Position numbers and translations under genes: made by a program. The notes under the pieces were generated by a model, which was not told where the DNA came from, did not search any database, and worked only from the letters and a program-made list of their open reading frames with translations. From assembly GCA_910584045.1 (NCBI GenBank), contig CAJTYO010000006.1, forward strand, positions 1 through 64,000: DNA of 64,000 nt. Reading direction: 5' to 3'. The DNA comes from an uncultured Oscillospiraceae bacterium. GTDB lineage: Bacteria; Bacillota; Clostridia; Oscillospirales; Oscillospiraceae. This document shows positions 1-8,527 of this stretch, one piece after another. Position 1 is the stretch's first letter, and each line of letters starts with the position of its first letter.

Positions 1-2
1 GG

Positions 3-560
3 GAGCTGGGCACCACCATCATCTACGTTACCCACGACCAGGTGGAGGCCCTGACTATGTCCACCAAGATCGCCCTCTTCAAGGCCGGCGAGCTCAGCCA
101 GGTGGACGCCCCCATGGATCTCTATATGAACCCCATCGACCTGGAGGCCGCCGACTTCATCGGCAATCCCCGGATCAACTTCCTGGAGGGCACCGCCAGA
201 TATGAGGGCGGCAAGCTGATGGTCAAGTGCGAGCTCAGCGAATACACCTTTGACAAGGCCGACATGACCGACGAGCCCATCCCCAACGGCCAGTTCCCCG
301 TGGTGGTGGCCATCCGCCCCGAGCAGGTGCATATCACCGAAACCCAGGAGCCCGGCTCCCTGCCTGTCAAGGTCTACGCCAACCAGCCCGCCGGTTCCGA
401 GACCCTGGTGTCCCTCCAGGCCGGCAAGAGCGACTTCCTTTCCAAGCAGATCGGTCTGGCCCGGTACGACATCGACCAGACGGTGTACGTCCATATCGAT
501 CCCGATAAGATCAATATCTACGACGCCAAGAGCACGCGGCTCATCAAGCGGGCCCATTAA
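3..560 (+). CDS. ABC transporter ATP-binding protein, C-terminal part (5' truncated by window edge)
   Basis: This is the C-terminal 185 residues of a MalK/FbpC-type importer ATPase. The reading frame is open from base 3. The first residues contain the H-loop (YVTHDQVEALT), so the Walker A, signature and Walker B motifs lie outside the window. The rest is the regulatory TOBE/OB region usual for CUT1 and iron-type importer ATPases, including the IRPEQVHI element. The ATPase would energise import of the solute captured by the lipoprotein encoded 100 bp downstream in the same direction. The substrate cannot be told from this fragment. Confidence 0.9.
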   Translation, partial: ELGTTIIYVTHDQVEALTMSTKIALFKAGELSQVDAPMDLYMNPIDLEAADFIGNPRINFLEGTARYEGGKLMVKCELSEYTFDKADMTDEPIPNGQFPVVVAIRPEQVHITETQEPGSLPVKVYANQPAGSETLVSLQAGKSDFLSKQIGLARYDIDQTVYVHIDPDKINIYDAKSTRLIKRAH

Positions 561-662
561 GCGCGGTTTCTGACGCCGCCCCTATAGACAAAAGCGGCGA
601 GGAAATACGATGTCCCCAAACCAACCTGTTCACTTGTATTTTGAAAGGAGAATCGGATCACT

Positions 663-1988
663 ATGAAAAAGAGCAAGCTCTTAGCCCTCCTGCTGGCCTT
701 GACCATGCTGTTGAGCCTGGCGGCCTGCGGCGGCAGCGATGACAAGCAGCCCGGCGGCAGCACGCCCGGTCAGAGCGACAACAAGGGCGGCGACACCCAG
801 GACCCCGGCGAGGATAAGCCCGATAAGGTGGAGGATTCCGAGTTCTTCGGCCCCATCTACGACGAGTGGAGCGACATGACCGACGACGAGCTGTATCAGA
901 AGGCTCTGGAGGAGGTCAAGGAGTACCCCGAGATCAACATCTACGCCACCTCCTCCAAGATGATGAAGGCGGAGGATGACTTTGAGGCCGCCTATCCCGG
1001 CCTGGACGTGGTCATCATGGACATGGACCAGGACGAGGTTCTGGAGAAGTGCGTGCTGGAAGCCGACTCCGGCAACATCTTCGGCGACGTACTCCAAGCC
1101 AAGGACGTCAACGGCAACGTGTTCTTCGACTACTACGAGGAGGGCTACATGTCCGCCTTCTATCCCCGGGATCTCTCCGCCAAGGTGGACGAGGATCTGC
1201 TGCGCTACGGCTATCCCCTGTACGCCTCCCAGAGCTTCTGGTACTACAATACCGAAGCTTTCCCCGATGGACAGCCTGTGACCAGTTGGTGGCAGATCAT
1301 CGAGAAGAACGACGACGGCTCCCAGAAGTACCGCCTGTTCACCAAGGAGATCGGCACCGAGACCTCCTACCTGTCCCTGTTCGCCAGCTTCGTGGTCAAC
1401 GCCGAGCAGATGGAGCAGGCCTATGAGGACCTGTACGGCGAGCCCCTGGAGTACACCTATGACGGCAGCGGCTTTGATTTCGAGGTGCCTGAGAAGAACG
1501 CCGGCCTGGAGTACATGTGGCGCTTCTCCCAGATGCAGATGACCTTCATCAATGACGGTGACGAGCTGGTGCAGGCGGTGCACAACTCCACCAAGGACGA
1601 TCCCGCCCTGTGCCTGGCCTCCGGCGGCAAGATCGGCAACCGCGACGAGTCCGGCTTCAACATCGCGTGGCTGACCAACCTGACTCCTTACACCGGCCTG
1701 GAGAACTGCGAGTACATGTACGTGGTCAACGGCTGCCGTCACCCCGCAGCGGCCCGTCTGTTCATCCGCTGGATCACCGGCGGCACGGACGGCCAGAGCG
1801 GCGGTCTGAAGCCCTTCTCCAAGGAGGGCAACTGGCCCGTCCGCGACGACGTGGCAGGCGATTGGAACCCCGTGAGCCTCCAGGAGTGCGGCGCCATCGA
1901 GCCGGATCTGGCTGCTATCAACGACGCTTTCGGCTCCACCCAGGACCTGTGGACCTACTGGCTGAGCGTCAGCCCCTACACCAAGTAA
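663..1988 (+). CDS. ABC transporter extracellular solute-binding lipoprotein
   Basis: The 441-residue protein starts with a lipoprotein signal (MKKSKLLALLLALTMLLSL then the lipobox LAAC, acylated Cys about residue 21). A Gly/Asp/Lys-rich linker leads to a periplasmic-binding-protein fold. The segment after residue 90 (EINIYATSS, then a GDVLQ stretch and SFWYYNTEAFP) resembles AfuA/FbpA-type family 1 receptors, so iron or a small organic anion is possible; this is inference. The start has a strong ribosome site (GAAAGGAG, 9 nt upstream). It follows the ABC ATPase tail and ends before a terminator at 2048, so it is probably the last gene of the importer operon. Confidence 0.88.
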   Translation: MKKSKLLALLLALTMLLSLAACGGSDDKQPGGSTPGQSDNKGGDTQDPGEDKPDKVEDSEFFGPIYDEWSDMTDDELYQKALEEVKEYPEINIYATSSKMMKAEDDFEAAYPGLDVVIMDMDQDEVLEKCVLEADSGNIFGDVLQAKDVNGNVFFDYYEEGYMSAFYPRDLSAKVDEDLLRYGYPLYASQSFWYYNTEAFPDGQPVTSWWQIIEKNDDGSQKYRLFTKEIGTETSYLSLFASFVVNAEQMEQAYEDLYGEPLEYTYDGSGFDFEVPEKNAGLEYMWRFSQMQMTFINDGDELVQAVHNSTKDDPALCLASGGKIGNRDESGFNIAWLTNLTPYTGLENCEYMYVVNGCRHPAAARLFIRWITGGTDGQSGGLKPFSKEGNWPVRDDVAGDWNPVSLQECGAIEPDLAAINDAFGSTQDLWTYWLSVSPYTK

Positions 1989-2047
1989 TTTTCCCTCGCG
2001 GCCTTGACCTTTGTCCTGGCCTGGCGTATACTGAACGCTGAACAGAA

Positions 2048-2090
2048 GCCCTGCGCGGCAGGCACATACCTGCCGCGCAGGGCGCTTTTT
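2048..2090 (+). terminator. Rho-independent terminator after the ABC importer operon
   Basis: A perfect 15-bp GC-rich stem (2048-2062 with 2069-2083, 6-nt loop CACATA) is followed by GCTTTTT. It lies 60 bp after the solute-binding protein gene and reads on the plus strand. Confidence 0.9.
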
Positions 2091-2122
2091 ACAGGCAGGG
2101 CTGAAAGTCAAAGGAGGCTGCA

Positions 2123-2704
2123 ATGGATTACAACAACGATTTTGAGCGTCAGATCGAGGACGCGGAGCGGGAACGGCGGAAAAAGGAGCGGAAGGAGAAG
2201 TGGGCCAAACGGGAGAAGAGCTTCTGGCGGGCCTTCCTCTTCACCGAGGACGGCAAGCCCAAGAGCGGCCTTATGGTCTATACCTTCTGTCTCAGTCTGG
2301 TGTATGTGCTGCTGTATATTGCGGCCTTCAATTTTTCCATCGAGTGGCTGTCGCCGCTGACGGCCTCCTGGCCGGTATTCGCCGGTAATCTGGTCCAGTC
2401 CCTGGCCGCCGGTGCGGCGCTGGTGCTGATCTCCCTGGTGCTCCACCGGCTGCTCACCGACAAGCGCCTGATGCTGGGCTGCCACCTGTGGCTGGCCCTG
2501 TATGCGGCGCTGGTGTGCGCGTCGATGCTTTTCATGCTGGGGGACCGGGATGCATTTTCGGCCTTTCTGCACTTCTTCTCCTGGTTCATCCTGGTCCCGG
2601 TGCTGCTGGGGCTGGCGGTGACCTATCTGCTGTACCGCCGGGACTACGTGCCCCCCAAGCGGGACGAGGAGGCCCCCTGGAAGAAGTACACCCAGCGCCG
2701 GTGA
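2123..2704 (+). CDS. Putative integral membrane protein
   Basis: I do not recognise a family. The 193 residues begin with a highly charged amphipathic N-terminus (about 45 residues rich in Glu, Arg, Lys). Four hydrophobic segments follow at about residues 50-72, 88-108, 120-140 and 148-168, and the tail is charged. The start follows AAAGGAGGC. The stop lies 4 bp before the next gene, so the two are co-transcribed. The basic N- and C-termini suggest a cytoplasmic orientation for both ends. A function cannot be given. Confidence 0.75.
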   Translation: MDYNNDFERQIEDAERERRKKERKEKWAKREKSFWRAFLFTEDGKPKSGLMVYTFCLSLVYVLLYIAAFNFSIEWLSPLTASWPVFAGNLVQSLAAGAALVLISLVLHRLLTDKRLMLGCHLWLALYAALVCASMLFMLGDRDAFSAFLHFFSWFILVPVLLGLAVTYLLYRRDYVPPKRDEEAPWKKYTQRR

Positions 2705-2708
2705 GCCC

Positions 2709-3692
2709 ATGCTGTATCTGCATTTTATCAACGTGGGGGACGGCGACGCCGTTCTTGTGGAGGAGCGGGAGGGCCGCGAGGTCTTCCGCCTGCTGGTGGA
2801 CGCCGGCCGGCCGGACGTGGGCGTATACCCCGGCTCCCGCCGCCTGACCGCCGCGGCCTACCTGGCGCGGCGGGGCGTCTCCCATCTGAACGCCCTGGTG
2901 GTAACCCATCTGCACACGGACCACTTCGGCGGCCTGTCCCCCCTGCTGGAGCAGACCGGGGTGGATACGGTCTACTCCGGTTTTTTCCCCCGTCCGCCCG
3001 TCGGCTCTATCGCCCGGACGGGGACGGAGGAAAAGACCGTGAGGGGCCTCATGGACTGTCTGGAGCAGTGGGCCGTCCTGACAAACCGGCTTACAGACTG
3101 CCGGGAGGTGGAGGACACCCGCAGTCTGGCGCTGACGCCCCGCCTGCGGGCGGAGCTCATTGTGCCTGACCCGGCGGCCGCCGCCCGGCAGAGGCGGGTC
3201 TGGACCGCCCTGCTGTCGGGAGAGGAGCCGGACCGGAACATGGTCTGGTGGTCCTCCAAGTACCGCAACCCCGGCTCCCTCCGGGTGCGGCTGTATTACG
3301 CCGGGCGGCGCGTCGAGTTGGCCGGGGACTGCTACGGCGCGGCCTGGGAGGACCAGGCGGAGCGCTGCGACCTCCTCAAGGTTCCCCATCACGGCGACGC
3401 TAAGTCCGTCACGCCCCTGCTGCTGGACCGTCTGCGCCCTCTTCACGCCGTTGTCTCCTGCTCGGCGGCGTACAACGCCCGCAAGGATCGCCCCTCCCTC
3501 CCGGCGCTGGCGCTGCTGGAGGCCCGGGGGGCGCGGGTATGGTTTACCGACGGCTTTGTCCGGCCCGGATGCGCGCCGGACCTGTGGCCGTCCGTAAACT
3601 TTCTCATCCAGCCGGACGGGACCATTCTGTCCCCGGACGGCCTCAACCATTCATCCCTGTTGGAGCGCGAAAGCGCCGGGAGGTCAATATGA
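2709..3692 (+). CDS. ComEC/Rec2-like metallo-beta-lactamase-fold hydrolase
   Basis: The 327-residue soluble protein resembles the stand-alone hydrolase domain of ComEC. It opens with the strand HFINVGDGDAVLVE, has the metal-binding motif THLHTDHFGGL near residue 65, and the later motif VPHHGD near residue 225. There are no membrane segments, so it is not the DNA channel itself. Proteins of this kind are predicted metal-dependent phosphodiesterases or nucleases. Its last codons overlap the next gene by 4 bp (ATGA), which indicates translational coupling to the HAD hydrolase. Confidence 0.8.
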   Translation: MLYLHFINVGDGDAVLVEEREGREVFRLLVDAGRPDVGVYPGSRRLTAAAYLARRGVSHLNALVVTHLHTDHFGGLSPLLEQTGVDTVYSGFFPRPPVGSIARTGTEEKTVRGLMDCLEQWAVLTNRLTDCREVEDTRSLALTPRLRAELIVPDPAAAARQRRVWTALLSGEEPDRNMVWWSSKYRNPGSLRVRLYYAGRRVELAGDCYGAAWEDQAERCDLLKVPHHGDAKSVTPLLLDRLRPLHAVVSCSAAYNARKDRPSLPALALLEARGARVWFTDGFVRPGCAPDLWPSVNFLIQPDGTILSPDGLNHSSLLERESAGRSI

Positions 3693-4438
3693 TTACATCT
3701 GTTTTGTTTGACATGGGCGGCACACTGGAGGACATCTATGTGGATGCCCAGTCCGAGTGGGCGGCCATTGAGAAGCTGCGGGACATGCTGTCATCCTGCG
3801 GTCTGGACCCCGCCGTGGATAAAGAGGCGCTGAAAGCCCGGGTGGACGCCGGCTGGGTCCGGTATGGCAAGTATCGGGACGCCAGCGACGTGGAGCTGAA
3901 GCCCATCCCCATCTGGTGCGACTACGTGCTGGAGGACTTCCACTTCCCCCGGGAGGCACTGGCGCCGCACTGCGAGGAGATCGCCCATATGTGGGAGGTC
4001 ACCCACTTCCACCGCGCCCTGCGTCCCCGAGTATCGGAGATGCTGGACGGTCTGAAGAGCCTGGGTCTGAAGCTGGGCGTCATCAGCAATACAGCCGCCC
4101 TGTATCAAGTGTTCCACACGCTGCGGGAGTACGGCATCCGGGACTATTTCCAGGACGTGACCCTCTCCTCCGTAACCGGGATGCGCAAGCCCGCGCCGGA
4201 CATCTTCCGCGTGGCCCTGTGCCAGATCCAGAGCGCCCCGGAGGAGTGCGTCTATGTAGGGGACACGATCTCCCGGGACATCATCGGCTCCAAGCGGGCG
4301 GGCTTCGCCAAGGCCATCCAGATCTGCTCCCAGCTGACCAAGGAAAAGGACTGCGGCGTCAAGCGCGCCTTCGAGCCCGATTACGTGGTGGAGGATATCT
4401 ACCAGGTCTACCCCATCCTTCAAGAGCTTGTCCGATAA
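3689..4438 (+). CDS. HAD-superfamily hydrolase
   Basis: This is a 249-residue HAD subfamily IA-like protein. Motif I is SVLFDMGGTL (Asp8), motif II is VISNT, motif III is the Lys in GMRKPAPDIF, and motif IV is VGDTISRD. Motif I has the form DxGxT, so the Asp usually two residues after the nucleophile is Gly, as in some active phosphatases of the YihX type. The ATG at 3689 is chosen because it overlaps the preceding stop (ATGA) and follows GGGAGG. It is closely related in architecture to the four HAD genes at 10105-13120. The substrate is unknown. Confidence 0.85.
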   Translation: MITSVLFDMGGTLEDIYVDAQSEWAAIEKLRDMLSSCGLDPAVDKEALKARVDAGWVRYGKYRDASDVELKPIPIWCDYVLEDFHFPREALAPHCEEIAHMWEVTHFHRALRPRVSEMLDGLKSLGLKLGVISNTAALYQVFHTLREYGIRDYFQDVTLSSVTGMRKPAPDIFRVALCQIQSAPEECVYVGDTISRDIIGSKRAGFAKAIQICSQLTKEKDCGVKRAFEPDYVVEDIYQVYPILQELVR

Positions 4439-4440
4439 AA

Positions 4441-4479
4441 AAACCCGCAGGGTTCGTGAAGAACCCAGCGGGTTTTTTT
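4441..4479. terminator. Bidirectional terminator between convergent HAD and PfkB genes
   Basis: A 14-bp stem (4441-4455 with 4461-4475, loop GTGAA, one A/A mismatch) has a run of A on its left and of T on its right. It can therefore stop both converging transcripts. It touches the stop codons of both genes. Confidence 0.9.
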
Positions 4480-5359
4480 ATGCGTAGAACTCCTTCAGAT
4501 AGGCCTCCACATCCGCCCTGGTTCCCCGGAATACGCCGGGGGTCTCCATTTTCAGGGACACGCAGGCGGTGGCGTACCGCAGCGCCTCCTCCATGCCTCT
4601 CCCGGTGGCCCGCATGGCCAGGTAGGAGCCGAAGGTCGTATCCCCCCTGCCGGTCCGGCCGGAGAGGTTTCTGGCTTTTACCGGGCAGGTGAGCATTTCC
4701 CGGCCGTCATAGGCCAGCATCTCGGTGTTGTGGGAGATCAGGATCTCCTTCGCCCCCCAGGCATACAGCTGCTTTGCAGCCTCGGCGCGGTCGGTGCGCC
4801 CCGTCAGAATCTCCGCCTCGGCCGCGTCGGTCTTAAAGAAGTCCATATAGGGCAGATACCGCAGCTTATCCGCCCAGTCGTGGAAGGTGAGCTTTCCCCC
4901 CTCGTTGTGCCGCAGGAATCCCTGGGCGTCGGCGGATACCATCCCCTTCTCCCGGAGGGCCTCGATAAGCTCGTTGGGGAAGTCCCCGTACAGCAGTCCC
5001 GCCAGGTGGTAGAGTTTGCAGTCCACCGGTGGAATCTCCTCTGGGAGGATGGGGCCCGACTGGGCGGGACAGCTGGCGTCCCGACGCTCCCTGTCAGGGG
5101 TAAAATAGACGTTTTTCATCAGCGTGGTTTTCTCCGACGGCAGAAGGGCAATGTCCTCCGACGGCATGTGGAACAGTTCGATAATATCTTCATCCGCCGG
5201 GGCGATCTTCACCGCGGCAAAGACCTCTGCGCCCGCCGCCCTGGCGGCGGGGGTGCAGAAGGTCACCGCACCCCCGGCGGAACGGTCCTCCACACCCGTG
5301 TAGTCGATATTCAGATCCCGCGTGGCGGGACCTATAATCATCAGATCATATGTCTTCAT
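4478..5359 (-). CDS. PfkB-family carbohydrate kinase
   Basis: The 293-residue ribokinase-fold protein would phosphorylate a sugar or nucleoside with ATP. The N-terminal strand MIIGPATRDLNIDY and the glycine pair in AGGAVTF are family features. The C-terminal signature GRTGRGDTTFGSYLA around residue 245 carries the catalytic-base Asp and the anion-hole glycine. The length is usual for the family. Substrate residues do not identify the sugar. It is convergent with the HAD gene and downstream of hppA, with a hairpin between them, so it may be transcribed separately. Confidence 0.85.
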   Translation of the reverse strand: MKTYDLMIIGPATRDLNIDYTGVEDRSAGGAVTFCTPAARAAGAEVFAAVKIAPADEDIIELFHMPSEDIALLPSEKTTLMKNVYFTPDRERRDASCPAQSGPILPEEIPPVDCKLYHLAGLLYGDFPNELIEALREKGMVSADAQGFLRHNEGGKLTFHDWADKLRYLPYMDFFKTDAAEAEILTGRTDRAEAAKQLYAWGAKEILISHNTEMLAYDGREMLTCPVKARNLSGRTGRGDTTFGSYLAMRATGRGMEEALRYATACVSLKMETPGVFRGTRADVEAYLKEFYA

Positions 5360-5433
5360 TCAAGCACCTCTTTCTTTTTCGGCCATTCGGGCCGCTCTGA
5401 CATCGTTTCTAACAGCCTGCCTTTCGCGTGAAC

Positions 5434-5458
5434 GTCCGGGGGCGCGCAGCCCCCGGAC
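5434..5458 (-). terminator. GC-rich hairpin downstream of hppA
   Basis: A perfect 10-bp stem (5434-5443 with 5449-5458, loop GCGCA) lies 19 bp after the hppA stop. No clear U-run follows on the minus strand, so termination here is likely but weak or factor-assisted. Confidence 0.5.
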
Positions 5459-5476
5459 CACTGCGGAGATAAATCC

Positions 5477-7588
5477 TTACCCAAATACGTGGAAATTAAC
5501 AACCACGGTTGCAAAGACGATGGAAACCATGCTCAAAAGCTTGATAAGAATGTTGATGGCGGGACCGGAGGTGTCCTTGAAGGGGTCGCCGATGGTATCG
5601 CCCACAATGGCGGACTTGTCATTCTTACTCCCCTTGCCGCCGTAGTGTCCGGATTCCACGTACTTTTTCGCGTTGTCCCAGCTGCCGCCGGAGTTGGACA
5701 TAAACACCGCCAGCAGGAAGCCGGAGGCCGTCGCACCGCACAGCAGGCCGATCACCCCGGCCGGCCCCAGCAGCAGCCCGCCCACGATGGGCACACCCAC
5801 CGCGATCAGCGTAGGCACCACCATTTCCTTCAGACTGGCTCTGGTGCACAGATCCACGCACCGGGCGAAATCCGCGTCCTTGGTACCCTCAATGATGCCG
5901 GGGATCTCCTTGAACTGCCGCCGGACCTCCAGCACCACGCTGTGGGCGGCCTTGCCCACGCTGCCCATGGTAATGGCCGCAAAGATGAAGGCCAGGCACG
6001 CGCCCACAAAGATGCCCACCAGCACCACCGGGTTCATCACGCTCATATCCAGAGCCATCTCCGGGGCCAGGCTCTCCACCTTCTCCACATAGGAGGCGAT
6101 GAGCGCCAGGGCCGTCAGGGCCGCAGAGCCGATGGCAAAGCCCTTACCGGTGGCCGCCGTGGTATTGCCCAGGGAGTCCAGCGCGTCCGTCCGCTCCCGG
6201 ACGACGGGGTCCAGACCGCTCATCTGGGCGATGCCGCCGGCGTTGTCGGCCACGGGACCATAGGCGTCCGTGGCCAGGGTGATGCCCAGGGTGGACAACA
6301 TTCCCACCGCCGCCAGGGCGATGCCATACAGACCCATGGCGTTCCGCGCCCCGTCCTCCAGCCCCAGGCCGGAGACGTAGTAGGCAATCAGGATGCAGCC
6401 GCTGACCGTCAGCACCGGCAGCATAGTCGAGCGCATTCCCAGGCTGAGGCCGTCGATGACCAGGGTTGCCGTACCGGTGACGGAGGAGGCCGCCAGATTC
6501 TGGGTGGGCACGTAGGTATCGGAGGTGTAGTACTCCGTGAACCGCCCAATCAGCACACCGGAGAACAGTCCCGCCAGAATGGCCACATACAGCCCGATGT
6601 AGCTGCTGCCCAGCAGGAACCACACGATGGGGAAAGCCGCCACGGCGATGACGCCGGCGGAGACGTTGGTGCCCCGGCGCAGGGCCTTCAGAAGGGTCAG
6701 CTGGTCGGTGGACTCGCCGGTGCGGACCAGCAGGGAGCCAACGATGGAGGCCATCACGCCCACCGCCGCGATGAGCAGAGGCACCGCAAAGGCGCTGAGA
6801 TCATCCACGGCCTCGATGTACCCGAAGGCGATAACCCCCAGGGAGCAGGAGGAGATCAAAGAGCCCACGTAGGACTCGTACAGGTCCGCCCCCATGCCGG
6901 CCACGTCGCCCACGTTGTCGCCCACATTGTCGGCGATGGCGGCGGGGTTCCGGGGGTCGTCCTCGGGGATGCCGGCCTCCACCTTGCCCACCAGATCGGC
7001 GCCCACGTCGGCTGCCTTGGTGAAGATGCCGCCGCCCACGCGGGCAAACAGGGCCATGGAGCTGGCGCCCATGCCGAAGGTCAGCATGGCGGCGGTGATG
7101 TCGTTCAGAGGAAGATGGAAGACATACTTGAGCAGCAGGTACCACCCGGAGATATCCAGCAGCCCCAGGCCCACCACCGTGAAGCCCATGACCGTCCCCG
7201 CGGAGAAGGCCACCTTCAGCCCGGAGTTCAGGCTCTCACGGCAGGCGTTGGCGGTGCGGGCGTTGGAGGCTGTGGCGATCTTCATGCCCACGAAGCCGCT
7301 GAGCCCCGAGAAGAAGCCGCCGGTGATAAACGCAAAGGGAACAAACCAGGTCAGAAAGCGCAGGGCCGCCATCAGGCAGAGGATCGCAAACATACACACA
7401 AAGAACACCAGGACCACGCTGTATTGCCGCCGCAGGTACGCGTTGGCGCCCTGTCGGATGAAGGAGGAGATCTTCTTCATTCGGTCGGTGCCCTCCGAGA
7501 ACGAGAGGGCCCGCTTTGCCATAAACACGGCGAACAACAACGCGCAGATGGAGCCGAGGGCAGAAAAAATGATAAAATACTGATTCAT
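5477..7588 (-). CDS. hppA: Membrane-bound ion-translocating pyrophosphatase (K+-dependent type)
   Basis: The 703-residue protein has about 16 membrane segments. It hydrolyses cytoplasmic pyrophosphate and pumps H+ and/or Na+ outward. The diagnostic substrate motif DVGADLVGKVEAG is followed by DNVGDNVGDVAGMGADL and, near the C-terminus, a Lys-rich second Asp cluster. The sequence GNTTAATGKG has Ala where K+-independent enzymes have Lys, which marks the K+-dependent class. The ion pumped cannot be decided by eye. The ATG at 7588 is chosen over an upstream TTG because AAAGGAGA lies 7 nt before it. It is downstream of mgtC on the same strand, separated by an inverted repeat. Confidence 0.96.
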   Translation of the reverse strand: MNQYFIIFSALGSICALLFAVFMAKRALSFSEGTDRMKKISSFIRQGANAYLRRQYSVVLVFFVCMFAILCLMAALRFLTWFVPFAFITGGFFSGLSGFVGMKIATASNARTANACRESLNSGLKVAFSAGTVMGFTVVGLGLLDISGWYLLLKYVFHLPLNDITAAMLTFGMGASSMALFARVGGGIFTKAADVGADLVGKVEAGIPEDDPRNPAAIADNVGDNVGDVAGMGADLYESYVGSLISSCSLGVIAFGYIEAVDDLSAFAVPLLIAAVGVMASIVGSLLVRTGESTDQLTLLKALRRGTNVSAGVIAVAAFPIVWFLLGSSYIGLYVAILAGLFSGVLIGRFTEYYTSDTYVPTQNLAASSVTGTATLVIDGLSLGMRSTMLPVLTVSGCILIAYYVSGLGLEDGARNAMGLYGIALAAVGMLSTLGITLATDAYGPVADNAGGIAQMSGLDPVVRERTDALDSLGNTTAATGKGFAIGSAALTALALIASYVEKVESLAPEMALDMSVMNPVVLVGIFVGACLAFIFAAITMGSVGKAAHSVVLEVRRQFKEIPGIIEGTKDADFARCVDLCTRASLKEMVVPTLIAVGVPIVGGLLLGPAGVIGLLCGATASGFLLAVFMSNSGGSWDNAKKYVESGHYGGKGSKNDKSAIVGDTIGDPFKDTSGPAINILIKLLSMVSIVFATVVVNFHVFG

Positions 7589-7692
7589 GCTTCTTTCTCC
7601 TTTTCCCAAAATTTTGATCTATCGCCACCCGCCGGCCGCGCGCCCGACAGGTCAGATCCCTCCGCCCGTCCAATGACAGGCCCTTGTTGTTT

Positions 7693-7738
7693 CGAACCAC
7701 TGATGGAGGAGCTTTTCAGCTTCCCGATCAGTGGTTCG
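7693..7738. repeat. 12-bp perfect inverted repeat between mgtC and hppA
   Basis: CGAACCACTGAT (7693-7704) pairs with ATCAGTGGTTCG (7727-7738). On the minus-strand RNA the enclosed 22 nt can form a further stem closed by GAAA, giving a long hairpin. No U-run follows on either strand, so it is not an ordinary terminator. It could be a processing, protein-binding or interspersed-repeat element. Confidence 0.6.
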
Positions 7739-7758
7739 AGTAGGGGTTGCGTCTGTGG

Positions 7759-8487
7759 TTAAATCCGGCTCTTGTCGGAGGTGACAGAGCTGGTATGGGG
7801 GTCCGCGCTCAGGTCGGACAGGAATTTATGGAGCCGCTCGTCAGAGTGACGGCCGCCGAAATCCGCCTTGAAGCGGATTTTGAAGCCGGCTTTCACCTCG
7901 TCCACGTGGATGCTGTTGAGCAGAGCGTCCGCCTCTCCGGCCAGGGCATGAATCCGCTCCAGCGTCCCTGCCACGTCGGTGCAGGTCACGGAAAAAATGT
8001 ACAGGGAGTAGCGGTTGTGCAAAATCTTCTTCTGCAGCCACTCAAAGACGATCAGGGTGACCATGATGCACACGCCGCCCACCACCGCCACCATATAGTA
8101 CCCCCCGCCCACGGCTACGCCCAGGCAGCCTGTGGCCCAGATGCTGGCCGCGGTGGTGAGACCCTTGACGCTGGGTCCCTCCCGCATAATGGTGCCCGCG
8201 CCCAGAAAGCCCAGTCCAGTGATGACCTGCGCACTCAGCCGGGCAGGGTCCGGCGTAGCGCCATAGGGGCGGTACTGCCAGAAAATCAGCTGGCTGGTGG
8301 TCATCACCGCACAGGCCCCCAGGGCCACCAGCATATGGGTGCGCATACCGGCGGGGCGGTGGGTATACTCCCGCTCCGTGCCGATGACCGCGCCAATCAG
8401 CATGGCCAGCATCATGCGCAGGGCGATGTCCAGCGGGCCCAGGGCCAGTCCGCTCACGTCCACTGTCGCTACAGGTGTTGATACCAT
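7759..8487 (-). CDS. MgtC/SapB-family membrane protein
   Basis: The 242-residue protein has four to five N-terminal membrane segments with MgtC hallmarks: MLIGAVIGTEREYTHRPAGMRTH (charged loop after the first helix) and GLGFLGAGTIMREGPSVKGLTTAASIW. A cytoplasmic ACT-like C-terminal domain of about 90 residues follows. Family members modulate Mg2+ or phosphate homeostasis and can act on ATP synthase or sensor kinases. It starts 40 bp after the permuted phosphoglycerate mutase stop, so it is probably the last gene of that operon. Confidence 0.88.
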   Translation of the reverse strand: MVSTPVATVDVSGLALGPLDIALRMMLAMLIGAVIGTEREYTHRPAGMRTHMLVALGACAVMTTSQLIFWQYRPYGATPDPARLSAQVITGLGFLGAGTIMREGPSVKGLTTAASIWATGCLGVAVGGGYYMVAVVGGVCIMVTLIVFEWLQKKILHNRYSLYIFSVTCTDVAGTLERIHALAGEADALLNSIHVDEVKAGFKIRFKADFGGRHSDERLHKFLSDLSADPHTSSVTSDKSRI

Positions 8488-8527
8488 GGTATATTACCTC
8501 CCAAAGGTCATTGCTTCCGCCGGGGCG

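Noticed and set aside
681..2123. Long open frame antisense to the solute-binding protein gene (480 codons)
   Set aside because: It is a by-product of high third-position GC in the real gene. Its sequence is low-complexity Leu/Val/Gly/His with no motif and no ribosome site.
5489..7762. 757-codon open frame opposite hppA
   Set aside because: Composition is rich in His, Gln and Gly with no recognisable domain, while the opposite strand is a full-length, unmistakable membrane pyrophosphatase.
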